DNA of 64,000 bases from CAZYVU01 sp964651435 (GCA_964651435.1 CAZYVU010000006.1:1-64000); one strand, 5' to 3'; counted from the stretch's first letter, positions 43,403-51,699 are shown. Notes: generated by a model not told the origin, from the sequence alone. Numbers and translations are program-made.

Positions 43403-43867
43403 TCAGGAGAGTGGGGTCCGGGTGCGGTTGAGAAGCCTCCGGAGCGTTTCGAGGAGGTTGGTCTTCTCCGTGACGGAGAGCCCTTGGAGCATGGTTTCGA
43501 GACAGCGGTCCCTGTCGGACTCGATGGCCGTCAAGGTTTCCTTGCCCTTCACCGCAATCTCCAGCACCGTGGCCCGTTCGTCGTTGGGGTCCGACTTTCT
43601 GACGATGAAGCCTGCCTTTTCGAGCCTCTTTGCCAAACCGGTCATGTTTGCACCCGGCACGAGCATAATGCGGCTCACATTGGTAATCCTGCTTTGGCCC
43701 TTTTCCGATGCATCGAGAACCCGAAGGATGTTATACTGAGGAAAGGAAAGGCCATGCTTCTTAAACATGGAAGACACCATCCTCTTGTACGTCTCGGCCA
43801 CCCGGACGATACCCATGAGCACCTTTTCATCCGTCGTCAAGTCGCTTCGATAGGCTTTATCGTTCAT
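43403..43867 (-). CDS. MarR-family transcriptional regulator
   Basis: The 154-residue regulator has a winged helix (FPQYNILRVLDASEKGQSRITNVSRIMLVPGANMTGLAKRLEKAGFIVRKSDPNDERATVLEIAVKGK condensed here as helices plus wing) with the DxRxx wing motif DPNDERAT. MarR dimers bind palindromes and release on small aromatic or oxidant ligands. It is divergent from molybdoenzyme cassette 2; palindromes lie in the 216-base shared region, so it probably controls that cassette and itself. ATG 43867 follows GGGGGTAAGC. Confidence 0.9.
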   Translation of the reverse strand: MNDKAYRSDLTTDEKVLMGIVRVAETYKRMVSSMFKKHGLSFPQYNILRVLDASEKGQSRITNVSRIMLVPGANMTGLAKRLEKAGFIVRKSDPNDERATVLEIAVKGKETLTAIESDRDRCLETMLQGLSVTEKTNLLETLRRLLNRTRTPLS

Positions 43868-43909
43868 GCTTACCCCCGCTGAACCATTTTCAAAAGAACC
43901 ATACAAACA

Positions 43910-43938
43910 AGTGTACCAGGTACGTTTCTATATATCAA
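43910..43938 (-). promoter_or_regulatory. marR promoter with palindrome over the -10
   Basis: On the minus strand TTGATA (43933-43938), 17 bases, TACACT (43910-43915). The palindrome GTACC-A-GGTAC (43913-43923) overlaps the -10, as expected for an autoregulatory operator. Confidence 0.65.
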
Positions 43939-43941
43939 CAA

Positions 43942-43962
43942 ATCAATACTATGATTATTGAT
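43942..43962. promoter_or_regulatory. Inverted repeat, candidate MarR operator
   Basis: ATCAATA (43942-43948), 7 bases, TATTGAT (43956-43962) is a perfect inverted repeat lying between the divergent marR and cassette-2 promoters, 10 bases upstream of the latter's -35. Confidence 0.5.
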
Positions 43963-43972
43963 AGTAAATGTA

Positions 43973-44002
43973 TTGAACAGAATAGTGATTTTGGCGTATA
44001 CT
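43973..44002 (+). promoter_or_regulatory. Promoter of molybdoenzyme cassette 2
   Basis: TTGAAC (43973-43978), an 18-base spacer, TATACT (43997-44002). The transcript would start near 44009, about 75 bases before the ATG at 44084. Confidence 0.65.
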
Positions 44003-44083
44003 GGTTTCGGGTTGTGAAGCAGCGGCGCCCGGCTTAACCAACCCGGACAAGACGGCCAGGCAGCGCACGAGGGAGGGGAGGTT

Positions 44084-46534
44084 ATGAAGCAGAAGGATAC
44101 TCACGTCATACGAACGACGACTTGGTCCGCCGGACCCGGCTGTCACGGCGGTTGCGGCGTCCTTGCCCACATACGGGACGGAAAACTCGTCAAGATCGAG
44201 GGTGACCCCGAACACCCCTGGAACCACGGCAGGCTCTGCGCCCGCGTCCTTGCCATGACGCAGTATGTGGAGCACCCCGACCGGATTATGAGGCCGCTGA
44301 AACGGTCCGGTGAGCGGGGCGAAGGCAGGTGGGAGGAGATCTCCTGGGAAGAGGCCTTCGACCTTATCGAAAGGAGGATGAAACAGATACGGGACGAGTC
44401 GGGTCCCGAGAGCGTCATCTTCTCCATGGGAACGGGCCGCGACATAGGCCCCTGGATCTGTATGCTCGCCTATGCCTTCGGAAGCCCCAACGTCATGTTT
44501 GCGTTGAGCGGCAACGCCTGTTACACCCCACGCATTGCGGCCCTCGACACGGTGCAGGGGGATTTCTGCGTCTTCGATGCCGGTCAGTGGCTTCCCGAAC
44601 GGTACGACAGCCCCGAATACAAGGTTCCTGAGTGCATGATTATCTGGGGATACAACATCGCGGCGACGTGCCCCGATAACCTCTTCGGCCATTGGATCAT
44701 CGATCTCATGAAGAGGGGCACAAAGATCATTTCCGTCGACCCCCGCCTGACGTTTTTCGCTTCCAGGGCAAAGTATTGGCTCCAACTGAGACCGGGCAGC
44801 GACGGGGCCCTGGCCCTGGGAATGCTGAAGATCATTATAGACGAGAAGCTTTACGATGAGGCGTGGGTGCGTCGCTGGACCAACGGCCCGCACCTGTTGC
44901 GCACCGACACGGGGAAACTGCTCCGTCAGTCCGACCTGAAAGCGGACGGATCATCGGAGAACTACGTTGCCTGGGACGAGGCCGGCGGACGACCCGTCGT
45001 CTGGAACACCGTCGATGTCGGCTACGATCCGTCCGAGACTCGCATAGCCCTCTCCGGGCGTTTTCATGTGGCGCTCGCCGACGGAAAGAGCATCACGTGT
45101 ACCACTGTCTGGGACGCATTCCGCAACCGCGTCGACACCTATCCCCTTGACAGGGTAGAAGAGATCACCGGGGTGCCGGCGGGGGACATCGCCGGTGCAG
45201 CCCGCCTTTACGCAAAGGCAAAGCCCGGCGCCATCCACTGGGGTGTGGCCGTAGAGATGACACCGGGCATTACCCCCCTCGTCCACGCCATTGCCACAAT
45301 GTGGGCCATCACGGGCAACCTCGACATCCCGGGCGGGAACGTCTTTACCCGCTCTGCCTTCAACGCCGTGGCCTACGCCCTTCCGGGCGCCGAAGGGGTG
45401 ATCAAGCTGAAGAACAAGGAGCAGGACCGGACGCGCATCGGTGCCGACAGGTACGGGCCCTTCAACAAGTTCATCTGGAGGTGTCAGACCGATACGGCCT
45501 ACGAGCAGTTCTTCACCGGCAAACCCTACCCCATCAGGGGGCTATGGGTCCAGACCTGCAACCTCCTGGGAAACATCGGCCTTGACCCCAAGGGCTGGCG
45601 GGAGGCCCTGAAAAGGCTGGACTTCGTCGTCGCCGTCGACCTCTTTCATAACGCCACAACCCAATATGCCGACGTCGTTCTGCCGGCGGCAACCTTTCTC
45701 GAAAAGGACGGCGTAAGGAGCTGGTGGGTGCCTCTTCAGAGCATCAACAAGGCCATTACCGTCAACGAATGCAGGCCCGACGTGGAGATCAACTTCGAGC
45801 TCGCCCGCCGCTTCGACCCCGAGTTTAAGTGGAAGACGGTCCACGAGCTCTACGACGATATCATTAAGCCCTCGGGCATGACCTACGACCAGTTGCAGGA
45901 GCGCGTCTTCGCCTATGCGCCCGAAGGTCATTCGAGCCGCCCCTACCATCGCCATGAGAAGGGGTTGCTCCGGGCCGACGGCAAGCCCGGCTTCACAACG
46001 CCCACGGGCCTCTTTGAGCTCTACTCGACGCTTCGGGAAGAGTGGGCGCTCGACCCCATGCCGGACCACGAGGAGTCTCCCTTTACCCCCGTGAGCCGCC
46101 CCGACCTGGCCGAGGCATACCCGCTCATCCTTTCCACCGGCCGCAGATCGCCTGTCTTCTTCCATTCCGAGCACCGCCAGATACCGTGGCTTCGCGTCCT
46201 CGATCCCGATCCCGTCGCGGAGATCCACCCCGACACGGCAGCCCGACACGGCATCGGAAACGGCGAGTGGGTCTGGGTGGAGAACTGGATGGGAAGGGCC
46301 AAGTTTAAGGCAAAGGTGACGCTCATTGTGCCGCCCTGGATGGTCATGGCCACCCACGCCTGGTGGTTCCCGGAAAAGAAGGGTGCCGAACCGGAGCTGT
46401 TCGGTACGTGGAAGCATAACATCAATATGCTCCTGCCCATGGGCGCACAAGGCAAGGACGGCCTCGGCGCGCCGATCAAGCAGAGCCTCTGCAGGATTTA
46501 CAAGGCGCAGGATGAGGAGGCGGGCCATGAGTGA
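44084..46534 (+). CDS. Molybdopterin-bisPGD oxidoreductase (cassette 2), first Fe-S cysteine missing
   Basis: The 816-residue protein has the same fold as cassettes 1 and 3: VLAHIRDGKLVKIEGDPEHP, SVIFSMGTGRD, VDPRLTFFASRAKYWLQLRPGSDGALALGM and probable Mo ligand Cys145 (GNACYTPR). The Fe-S motif reads GPGCHGGC...LC: Gly17 (codon 44132-44134) replaces the first Cys, leaving C20, C24 and C52. It carries about 100 extra residues near 265-360. No Tat signal. GGGAGGGGAGG precedes the ATG. The cognate ferredoxin overlaps its stop and MarR is divergent. Substrate unknown. Confidence 0.9.
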   Translation: MKQKDTHVIRTTTWSAGPGCHGGCGVLAHIRDGKLVKIEGDPEHPWNHGRLCARVLAMTQYVEHPDRIMRPLKRSGERGEGRWEEISWEEAFDLIERRMKQIRDESGPESVIFSMGTGRDIGPWICMLAYAFGSPNVMFALSGNACYTPRIAALDTVQGDFCVFDAGQWLPERYDSPEYKVPECMIIWGYNIAATCPDNLFGHWIIDLMKRGTKIISVDPRLTFFASRAKYWLQLRPGSDGALALGMLKIIIDEKLYDEAWVRRWTNGPHLLRTDTGKLLRQSDLKADGSSENYVAWDEAGGRPVVWNTVDVGYDPSETRIALSGRFHVALADGKSITCTTVWDAFRNRVDTYPLDRVEEITGVPAGDIAGAARLYAKAKPGAIHWGVAVEMTPGITPLVHAIATMWAITGNLDIPGGNVFTRSAFNAVAYALPGAEGVIKLKNKEQDRTRIGADRYGPFNKFIWRCQTDTAYEQFFTGKPYPIRGLWVQTCNLLGNIGLDPKGWREALKRLDFVVAVDLFHNATTQYADVVLPAATFLEKDGVRSWWVPLQSINKAITVNECRPDVEINFELARRFDPEFKWKTVHELYDDIIKPSGMTYDQLQERVFAYAPEGHSSRPYHRHEKGLLRADGKPGFTTPTGLFELYSTLREEWALDPMPDHEESPFTPVSRPDLAEAYPLILSTGRRSPVFFHSEHRQIPWLRVLDPDPVAEIHPDTAARHGIGNGEWVWVENWMGRAKFKAKVTLIVPPWMVMATHAWWFPEKKGAEPELFGTWKHNINMLLPMGAQGKDGLGAPIKQSLCRIYKAQDEEAGHE

Positions 46535-46868
46535 CAGAAAGGAATACGGGCTGCTTATCGACTACGAGTACTGCACGGGGTGCCACACCTGCGAGGTCGC
46601 CTGCTGCCAGGAATATGGCTGGGAGGCGGGCATGTCGGGCATGCAGGTACTGGAAGTTGTACAGAAGTTACCCAAGGGCAAGGCCTATCTCTGCTTCATC
46701 CCTTTCCCCACGGAACTGTGCGTGCTTTGTCCGGCCCGCAGAAAAGAGGGGATGGAGCCGGCCTGCGCGAAGCACTGCATGGCTAACGTTATACGGTGCG
46801 GGCCCATCGAGGAGCTGGCCGGAGAGATGCTGAAGAAGAAACGGATGGTCCTCTGGAGGCCAAGGTGA
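46527..46868 (+). CDS. Two-cluster 4Fe-4S ferredoxin partner (cassette 2)
   Basis: The 113-residue protein keeps only the first and last cluster motifs of the DmsB-like family: C16-C19-C22-C26 (CTGCHTCEVAC) and C65-C68-C80-C84 (CVLC...CAKHC). The middle two clusters of the usual sixteen-Cys layout are absent. It should relay electrons to the molybdoenzyme. ATG 46527 has GAGGAGG upstream and overlaps the catalytic gene by 8 bases. It is followed 25 bases later by the aminotransferase. Confidence 0.88.
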   Translation: MSDRKEYGLLIDYEYCTGCHTCEVACCQEYGWEAGMSGMQVLEVVQKLPKGKAYLCFIPFPTELCVLCPARRKEGMEPACAKHCMANVIRCGPIEELAGEMLKKKRMVLWRPR

Positions 46869-46893
46869 AGGAAGGACACGCAAGGAGACGGCC

Positions 46894-48078
46894 ATGACTG
46901 CTGCACGAGGGATATTAGAAGCGAACAAGAAGGCGCAGTGGATTCGGAAGATGTTCGAAGAGGGGAATTCCAGGAGGGCACAGTACGGCGCCGAGAATGT
47001 CTTTGATTTCAGCCTCGGCAACCCGAACCTCGAGCCTCCGGTCCGGTTTAAGGAGGTCATGAGGCGGCTTCTCGACGATGAGAGGCCACACCTCCATGCC
47101 TACATGTCCAACGCCGGCCTTATAGAGACCCGGGAGGCCGTTGCCGCATACCTGAACACCCAGGGTCAGACCCGCTTCAGCGCCAGTGACATCGTCATGA
47201 CCCCGGGGGCCGCATCGGCCCTCAACATCGTACTGAAGACCATCATTAATCCCGGCGAGGAGATCATCATCCTCACACCCTATTTTGTCGAATACCGGTT
47301 TTACCTCGAAAACCATCAGGCCGTGCCGCGGCTTGTAAAGACCGGCGAGGACTTCTCTCTCGACCTCGATGCCATTGCTGCGGCCATCAACGACCGGACA
47401 AGGGCCATCATGATCAACTCGCCCAACAACCCGACAGGAAAGGTGTACCGGGAAGAGGAGCTGAAGGCGCTGGCCCGCCTCCTCGGTGATGCAAGTGCCC
47501 GATACGGCGAGCCCGTCTACATCGTCTCCGATGAGCCCTACCGGAAGCTGGTCTATGACAACCTGACGGTGCCGAGCATTTTCGACATCTACCCCGAGAG
47601 CTTTGCAGCCACATCCTTTTCCAAGGACCTTTCCATCCCCGGCGAGAGGGTCGGCTATGCTACAGTTCACCCCGATATGGGGGGGAAAGACGACATCCTC
47701 GAAGGCATGAACCTGTGCATGCGCACCCTCGCCTTCGTAAGCGCCCCTGCCCTCATGCAGAGGGCCGTTACTCACCTCATGAACGAGGCCGTCGACATCT
47801 CCCTGTACCAGCGCCGGCGCGACCTCCTTTATGACGGGCTGACGTCATGCGGGTATGAGCTGGTAAAACCTGAAGGCGCATTTTACCTTTTTCCCAAATC
47901 GCCCCTGCAGGATGACACAGCCTTTGTGGCCGCGCTCCAAGAGGAGAACATCCTTACCGTTCCGGGCGTGGCCTTCGGAGGCCCCGGGCACTTCAGGATC
48001 GCATATGTCGTTTCTTATGATACAATAGAGAGGGCCCTTCCGGGATTTGAGAGGGTGATGAGGAAAGTTCGGGGTTAA
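46894..48078 (+). CDS. Class I/II PLP-dependent aminotransferase
   Basis: The 394-residue enzyme has the fold-type-I signatures: GLIETREAVAAYL, NSPNNPTGKVY, DEPYRKLVYD and the Schiff-base Lys in SFSKDLSIPGERVGY, with the substrate-carboxylate Arg in HFRIAYV. Relatives include aspartate and aromatic aminotransferases. It starts 25 bases after cassette 2 with AAGGAGAC before the ATG, so it is probably in that transcript, suggesting an amino-acid or keto-acid step beside the molybdoenzyme. Specificity is uncertain. Confidence 0.9.
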   Translation: MTAARGILEANKKAQWIRKMFEEGNSRRAQYGAENVFDFSLGNPNLEPPVRFKEVMRRLLDDERPHLHAYMSNAGLIETREAVAAYLNTQGQTRFSASDIVMTPGAASALNIVLKTIINPGEEIIILTPYFVEYRFYLENHQAVPRLVKTGEDFSLDLDAIAAAINDRTRAIMINSPNNPTGKVYREEELKALARLLGDASARYGEPVYIVSDEPYRKLVYDNLTVPSIFDIYPESFAATSFSKDLSIPGERVGYATVHPDMGGKDDILEGMNLCMRTLAFVSAPALMQRAVTHLMNEAVDISLYQRRRDLLYDGLTSCGYELVKPEGAFYLFPKSPLQDDTAFVAALQEENILTVPGVAFGGPGHFRIAYVVSYDTIERALPGFERVMRKVRG

Positions 48079-48395
48079 AAGTTCGGAGTTCGGAGTAATG
48101 TTGAAGCGGAGAAGCGGAGAGAAAACCGAAGGGCGGTGTTGGGTTTTGAGTGAAAGCATTTCGTTGCATGGCCGGAACGCTGTTTGCCTCGCTGCTTCGG
48201 TCGCTCCCCGTGTCGTGCTCCAAGGCGCGACTCGGCAAGAGCTCCTTCCGGCCATGCATCTTTCGGAACACGTTACCCATGACACATTAAGGTTTTTCTA
48301 CAAATCACCAATTACGAATCGCGAATCACGGCTTTTCACCCATTACCCATTACACATTACATTCTTTTACTAATCACGACGTAAGGAGGGTGGTT
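48079..48395. repeat. Intergenic repeat region with short direct and inverted repeats
   Basis: This 317-base gap holds several non-coding repeat types: GTTCGG-type tandem repeats (48067-48096), GAAGCGGA doublets (48104-48120), a 12-bp perfect inverted repeat GCATGGCCGGAA (48166-48177) and TTCCGGCCATGC (48246-48257) enclosing 68 bases, and imperfect ATTACGAATC/CCCATTACCCATTAC repeats (48310-48360). Base composition differs from genes around it. No promoter is obvious; AAGGAGGG at 48381-48391 is the ribosome site of the next gene. It splits cassette 3 from the cassette-2 operon. Confidence 0.75.
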
Positions 48396-50504
48396 ATGGG
48401 AGCGGACAAAACGGTTAAGACGGTCTGCAGGAGCTGCCACGGCGGCTGCGGCGTCATCGCACACGTCAAAGACGGCAGGGTTGTGAAGGTGGAAGGCGAT
48501 CCCGCCTCCCCCATCGGCCACGGGACCATGTGCAGCAAGGGACTCTCGATCACCAAGATCGCTTATCACCCCGATCGCATCCTCCACCCTATGAAGAGGA
48601 CCCCAGCGGGATGGGAAAGGGTCACCTGGGACGAGGCCCTCGATACTATCGCCGAAAGATTTAAGAAGGTTATTGCAGACTATGGTTCCGAGTCCCTGTT
48701 TATCGGCCAGGGCACGGGCCGCGACTACGAGAGCCCTTTCTCGCGCTTCGGCAACCTTCTCGGCACACCCAACGTACTGACAGCAGGGCACATGTGCTAC
48801 CTTTCCCGCATCGGGGCATCCCTCGTTACCTGCGGCAGGTTCCCCGTCTGCGATTATGCGGGAGGGCCGAAGTGCATCGTCCTCTGGGCCGTCAACCCCC
48901 TCTGGAGCAACCCCGACGAGTACAAGGGCGTCGATTTTTGGGAGGCCTACAAGAAGGGCGCGAAACTCATCGTTATCGACCCCCGGAAGAACTTCTACAC
49001 AAAGAAGGCAGACCTGTGGCTGCAGCTCAGGCCCGGAACCGATGCGGCGCTTGCTATGGGTTTCTTCAACGTCATCATCGAAGAAGGTCTCTACGACAGG
49101 GACTTCGTTACTGCTTACATTCACGGCTGGGAGCCTTTCGTGGAACGGGTTGTCAAAGATTATCCCCTCGATCGCGTCGAAGAGATCACCTGGGTCGACA
49201 GGGGGCTTATCAGGCAGGCCGCCCGCATGTACGCCCTGACAAAACCGTCGGCCATCCACTGGGGCGTGCCTACGGAGCAGACCAACAACTGCACGGACTT
49301 CACCAGGACCGCCGTAGGCCTTATGGCGGCAACAGGCAACCTCGACGCCCCGGGCGGCAACGTCTTTCACGTACCGCCACCGGTACGAACGGTCTCGCAG
49401 TTCTCGAAACACGAGGCCCTAACCCCGGAGCTGAAGAAGAAGCGGTTGGGTGGAGAACAATACAAGCTGGGCGCTAGAATGACCTTTATTACGCCGCGGG
49501 TGGCATGGGACGCCATCCTTACCGGTAAACCCTACCCGCTCAAGGCAGGCATCTTCGTCGGCACCAACCCGCTGCTTACAGAGGCAAACGCCGCCTACAT
49601 TTACAAAGCGCTTAAGAAGCTGGAGTTCTTCGCCGTCGCCGATTTCTTCATGACGCCTACGGCCGAACTGGCGGACATCTTTCTCCCTGCCGGGACATGG
49701 CTTGAACAGAACCTCATGGCCGAGAACTGGAAGTTCCACGGCTACGTGCAGGCGCGGCAGAAGGTCGTCGAAATCGGCGAATGTCGTCAGGATCACAGGA
49801 TCTTCCTCGAACTGGGCAAAAGGATGGGACAGGAGTGGTGGCCCACCTGGGAGGACTCGCTGGACTGGCTCCTGGAGCCGACGGGCCTCACCTGGGAAGA
49901 GTTCAAGGAGAAGGGCTACCTGAGGGGTACCATGGAGTACTACAAATACCGGAAAAACGGCTTTTCCACGCCGACCAGAAAGGTAGAGCTATACTCGACA
50001 ACGCTCGAAGGTTGGGGCCGCGACCCCCTTCCCAAGTACGTCGAGATACCGGAAAGCCCCGTTTCCAGGCCCGATTTGGCCGAGCGGTACCCCTATATTC
50101 TCAATGCCGGCCTCCGGACGCCGACCTTTTTCCACTCGGCAAACCGCCAGGTACCCTGGCTGAGAGAGATCCGGCCTGACCCCATCGTGGAGATACACCC
50201 CGAAACGGCCAGGAGGCACGGCATTCAGGACCTCGACTGGGTCTGGATTGAGTCCCCCAGGGGGCGGGTAAGGCAACGGACGAAGCTGAACGACGGCATC
50301 GATCCCAGGGTCATTGTGGCTGAACACGGGTGGTGGTATCCTGAGATGGAGGATGGAGGCCACGGCTGGGACATCTCGAACATCAACATCCTGACTGACG
50401 ACTCCCACGAGTCTATGGACCCCGTCATGGGCGCCACAAACCTGAGGGTCCTGCTGTGCAACGTCGCCCGCTGCGAAAACCAGGAGGAGGTGCACCATGG
50501 ATAA
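48396..50504 (+). CDS. Molybdopterin-bisPGD oxidoreductase (cassette 3)
   Basis: The 702-residue protein is closest in size and motifs to cassette 1: complete Fe-S ligands C11, C14, C18, C46 (CRSCHGGC...MC), SLFIGQGTGRD, VIDPRKNFYTKKADLWLQLRPGTDAALAMG and probable Mo ligand Cys134 (GHMCYLSR). No Tat signal, so cytoplasmic. ATG 48396 has AAGGAGGG upstream; GTG 48390 is within it. Its stop overlaps the four-cluster ferredoxin by 8 bases. Like its paralogues the residue after the second Cys is His, not the Asp of acetylene hydratase. Substrate unknown. Confidence 0.9.
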   Translation: MGADKTVKTVCRSCHGGCGVIAHVKDGRVVKVEGDPASPIGHGTMCSKGLSITKIAYHPDRILHPMKRTPAGWERVTWDEALDTIAERFKKVIADYGSESLFIGQGTGRDYESPFSRFGNLLGTPNVLTAGHMCYLSRIGASLVTCGRFPVCDYAGGPKCIVLWAVNPLWSNPDEYKGVDFWEAYKKGAKLIVIDPRKNFYTKKADLWLQLRPGTDAALAMGFFNVIIEEGLYDRDFVTAYIHGWEPFVERVVKDYPLDRVEEITWVDRGLIRQAARMYALTKPSAIHWGVPTEQTNNCTDFTRTAVGLMAATGNLDAPGGNVFHVPPPVRTVSQFSKHEALTPELKKKRLGGEQYKLGARMTFITPRVAWDAILTGKPYPLKAGIFVGTNPLLTEANAAYIYKALKKLEFFAVADFFMTPTAELADIFLPAGTWLEQNLMAENWKFHGYVQARQKVVEIGECRQDHRIFLELGKRMGQEWWPTWEDSLDWLLEPTGLTWEEFKEKGYLRGTMEYYKYRKNGFSTPTRKVELYSTTLEGWGRDPLPKYVEIPESPVSRPDLAERYPYILNAGLRTPTFFHSANRQVPWLREIRPDPIVEIHPETARRHGIQDLDWVWIESPRGRVRQRTKLNDGIDPRVIVAEHGWWYPEMEDGGHGWDISNINILTDDSHESMDPVMGATNLRVLLCNVARCENQEEVHHG

Positions 50505-50961
50505 GGTCTCCCTGGTCATTTTCAAAGACGATTGCTGCGGGTGCCACGCCTGCGAGGTAGCGTGCAAGCAGGAACACGAACTTGACGTTGGGCCCCGCCT
50601 TATCCGGGTCATCGAGAAGAGCCCCGACTTCGTTCCCGTCTATTGCCGCCACTGTGCCGAGGCCCGCTGTGCAGAGGCTTGCCCCGTCGACGCCATCTCA
50701 AGAAACAGCCGGGGCATGGTGCTCATCGACAAGGGGGCGTGCATCGGCTGCAAGGAATGCCTGTCCGCCTGCCCCTTCGGCGCCATGCAGTTTGACGATA
50801 GGGACGAGAAGGCTGCGAAGTGCGACCTTTGTCTGGAACGGCTTGCCTCCGGCAAGGCCCCCGCCTGCGCCTCGGCCTGTCCGACAGGGTGCATCTACTG
50901 GGGCGACACGAAGGGCCTGCTGGAGAGGGCGGCCCGTGCGGCGGCGCACGGGCCGCTGTAG
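50497..50961 (+). CDS. Four-cluster 4Fe-4S ferredoxin (DmsB-like, cassette 3)
   Basis: The 154-residue protein has all sixteen Cys of the DmsB/NrfC layout: C13/14-C16-C19-C23, C50-C53-C58-C62, C82-C85-C88-C92 and C109-C112-C124-C128. It passes electrons to or from the cassette-3 molybdoenzyme. There is no membrane-anchor gene after it, so the complex is soluble. GGAGG lies 8 bases before the ATG. A zinc-ribbon protein starts 15 bases downstream. Confidence 0.93.
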   Translation: MDKVSLVIFKDDCCGCHACEVACKQEHELDVGPRLIRVIEKSPDFVPVYCRHCAEARCAEACPVDAISRNSRGMVLIDKGACIGCKECLSACPFGAMQFDDRDEKAAKCDLCLERLASGKAPACASACPTGCIYWGDTKGLLERAARAAAHGPL

Positions 50962-50976
50962 CGGGGCCGGACCGCC

Positions 50977-51546
50977 ATGGCATACGAGTGCCCCCACTGC
51001 GGCTATATAGCCGAAACAACGGGCTTCCCGAGCTGCCCGGGCTGCGGCTGCTCCGTCCGGGAGGCCTATCGCCCGCTGTCTGACGGGTCGACCTACAAAG
51101 GGCTGTTCCTGGGAGCCCGGGGTGAGGCCGCCCAGGAGCCGGGGACTGCAGATCCCCGGGGGATTGTCCTTCACGCTGTCCGCACCGTCGACAGTGAGCT
51201 GTCCAGGCTTGTCGAGTCGTGGTACCTCGCCGCAGAATCGCAGGAGCGCCGGCTCCTTGACAGGACAGTCTCCGCCTTCTCGTCGGCCCTTGCCGGGGCG
51301 GGCCTTCACCCTTTCAGCCCCCGCGGATCGATCATCATTATGCGCAAGGTATGGGCCGTTGTGGCCGGCGCCTTGATGATGAGACATCTCGACCCGCTCT
51401 GCGAGAACTGCACATTCTCCATGGGTCAGGGTGCCTGCGAGATAGGCGACGTGCAGGCCGGGGCGCCAGGCTGCCCCCTTTTCGCAGACCTCGTAGACAC
51501 GGAAAATCTCAAACTGCGGCTCCGTTCTGGGCTGGGCCGGAGGTGA
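50977..51546 (+). CDS. Zinc-ribbon protein linked to cassette 3
   Basis: The 189-residue protein has an N-terminal rubredoxin/zinc-ribbon-like knuckle pair (CPHCGYIAETTGFPSCPGCG), a helical middle (VESWYLAAESQERRLLDRTVSAF) and a C-terminal Cys cluster (CENCTFSMGQGACEIGD...GCPLF). I do not recognise the family. Its position in the cassette-3 operon suggests a role in electron transfer, cofactor insertion or regulation of the molybdoenzyme. The start has GGGGCC upstream, a weak ribosome site. Confidence 0.72.
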   Translation: MAYECPHCGYIAETTGFPSCPGCGCSVREAYRPLSDGSTYKGLFLGARGEAAQEPGTADPRGIVLHAVRTVDSELSRLVESWYLAAESQERRLLDRTVSAFSSALAGAGLHPFSPRGSIIIMRKVWAVVAGALMMRHLDPLCENCTFSMGQGACEIGDVQAGAPGCPLFADLVDTENLKLRLRSGLGRR

Positions 51547-51633
51547 GAAAGGGGGGCCCATCTGCCCCTTTGGCCTTCCTGATCGACCCTGTCGGCTCTC
51601 CGCGTAGGCGAGGTCTTGGCCTCGTCTCTCCAG

Positions 51634-51662
51634 TTGACGTCTGCTCTTTTCGACTCTATTCT
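51634..51662 (+). promoter_or_regulatory. Promoter of the exported isochorismatase-like gene
   Basis: TTGACG (51634-51639), 17 bases, TATTCT (51657-51662), about 37 bases before the ATG at 51700. Confidence 0.55.
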
Positions 51663-51699
51663 TAGATAGATAGAAATTTGCACCACAGGGAGGGCTTAC

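Noticed and set aside
47993..48280. 95-codon minus-strand frame in the repeat patch
   Set aside because: It reads through GTTCGG and GAAGCGGA repeats and overlaps the aminotransferase 3' end; the translation is a by-product of repeats.
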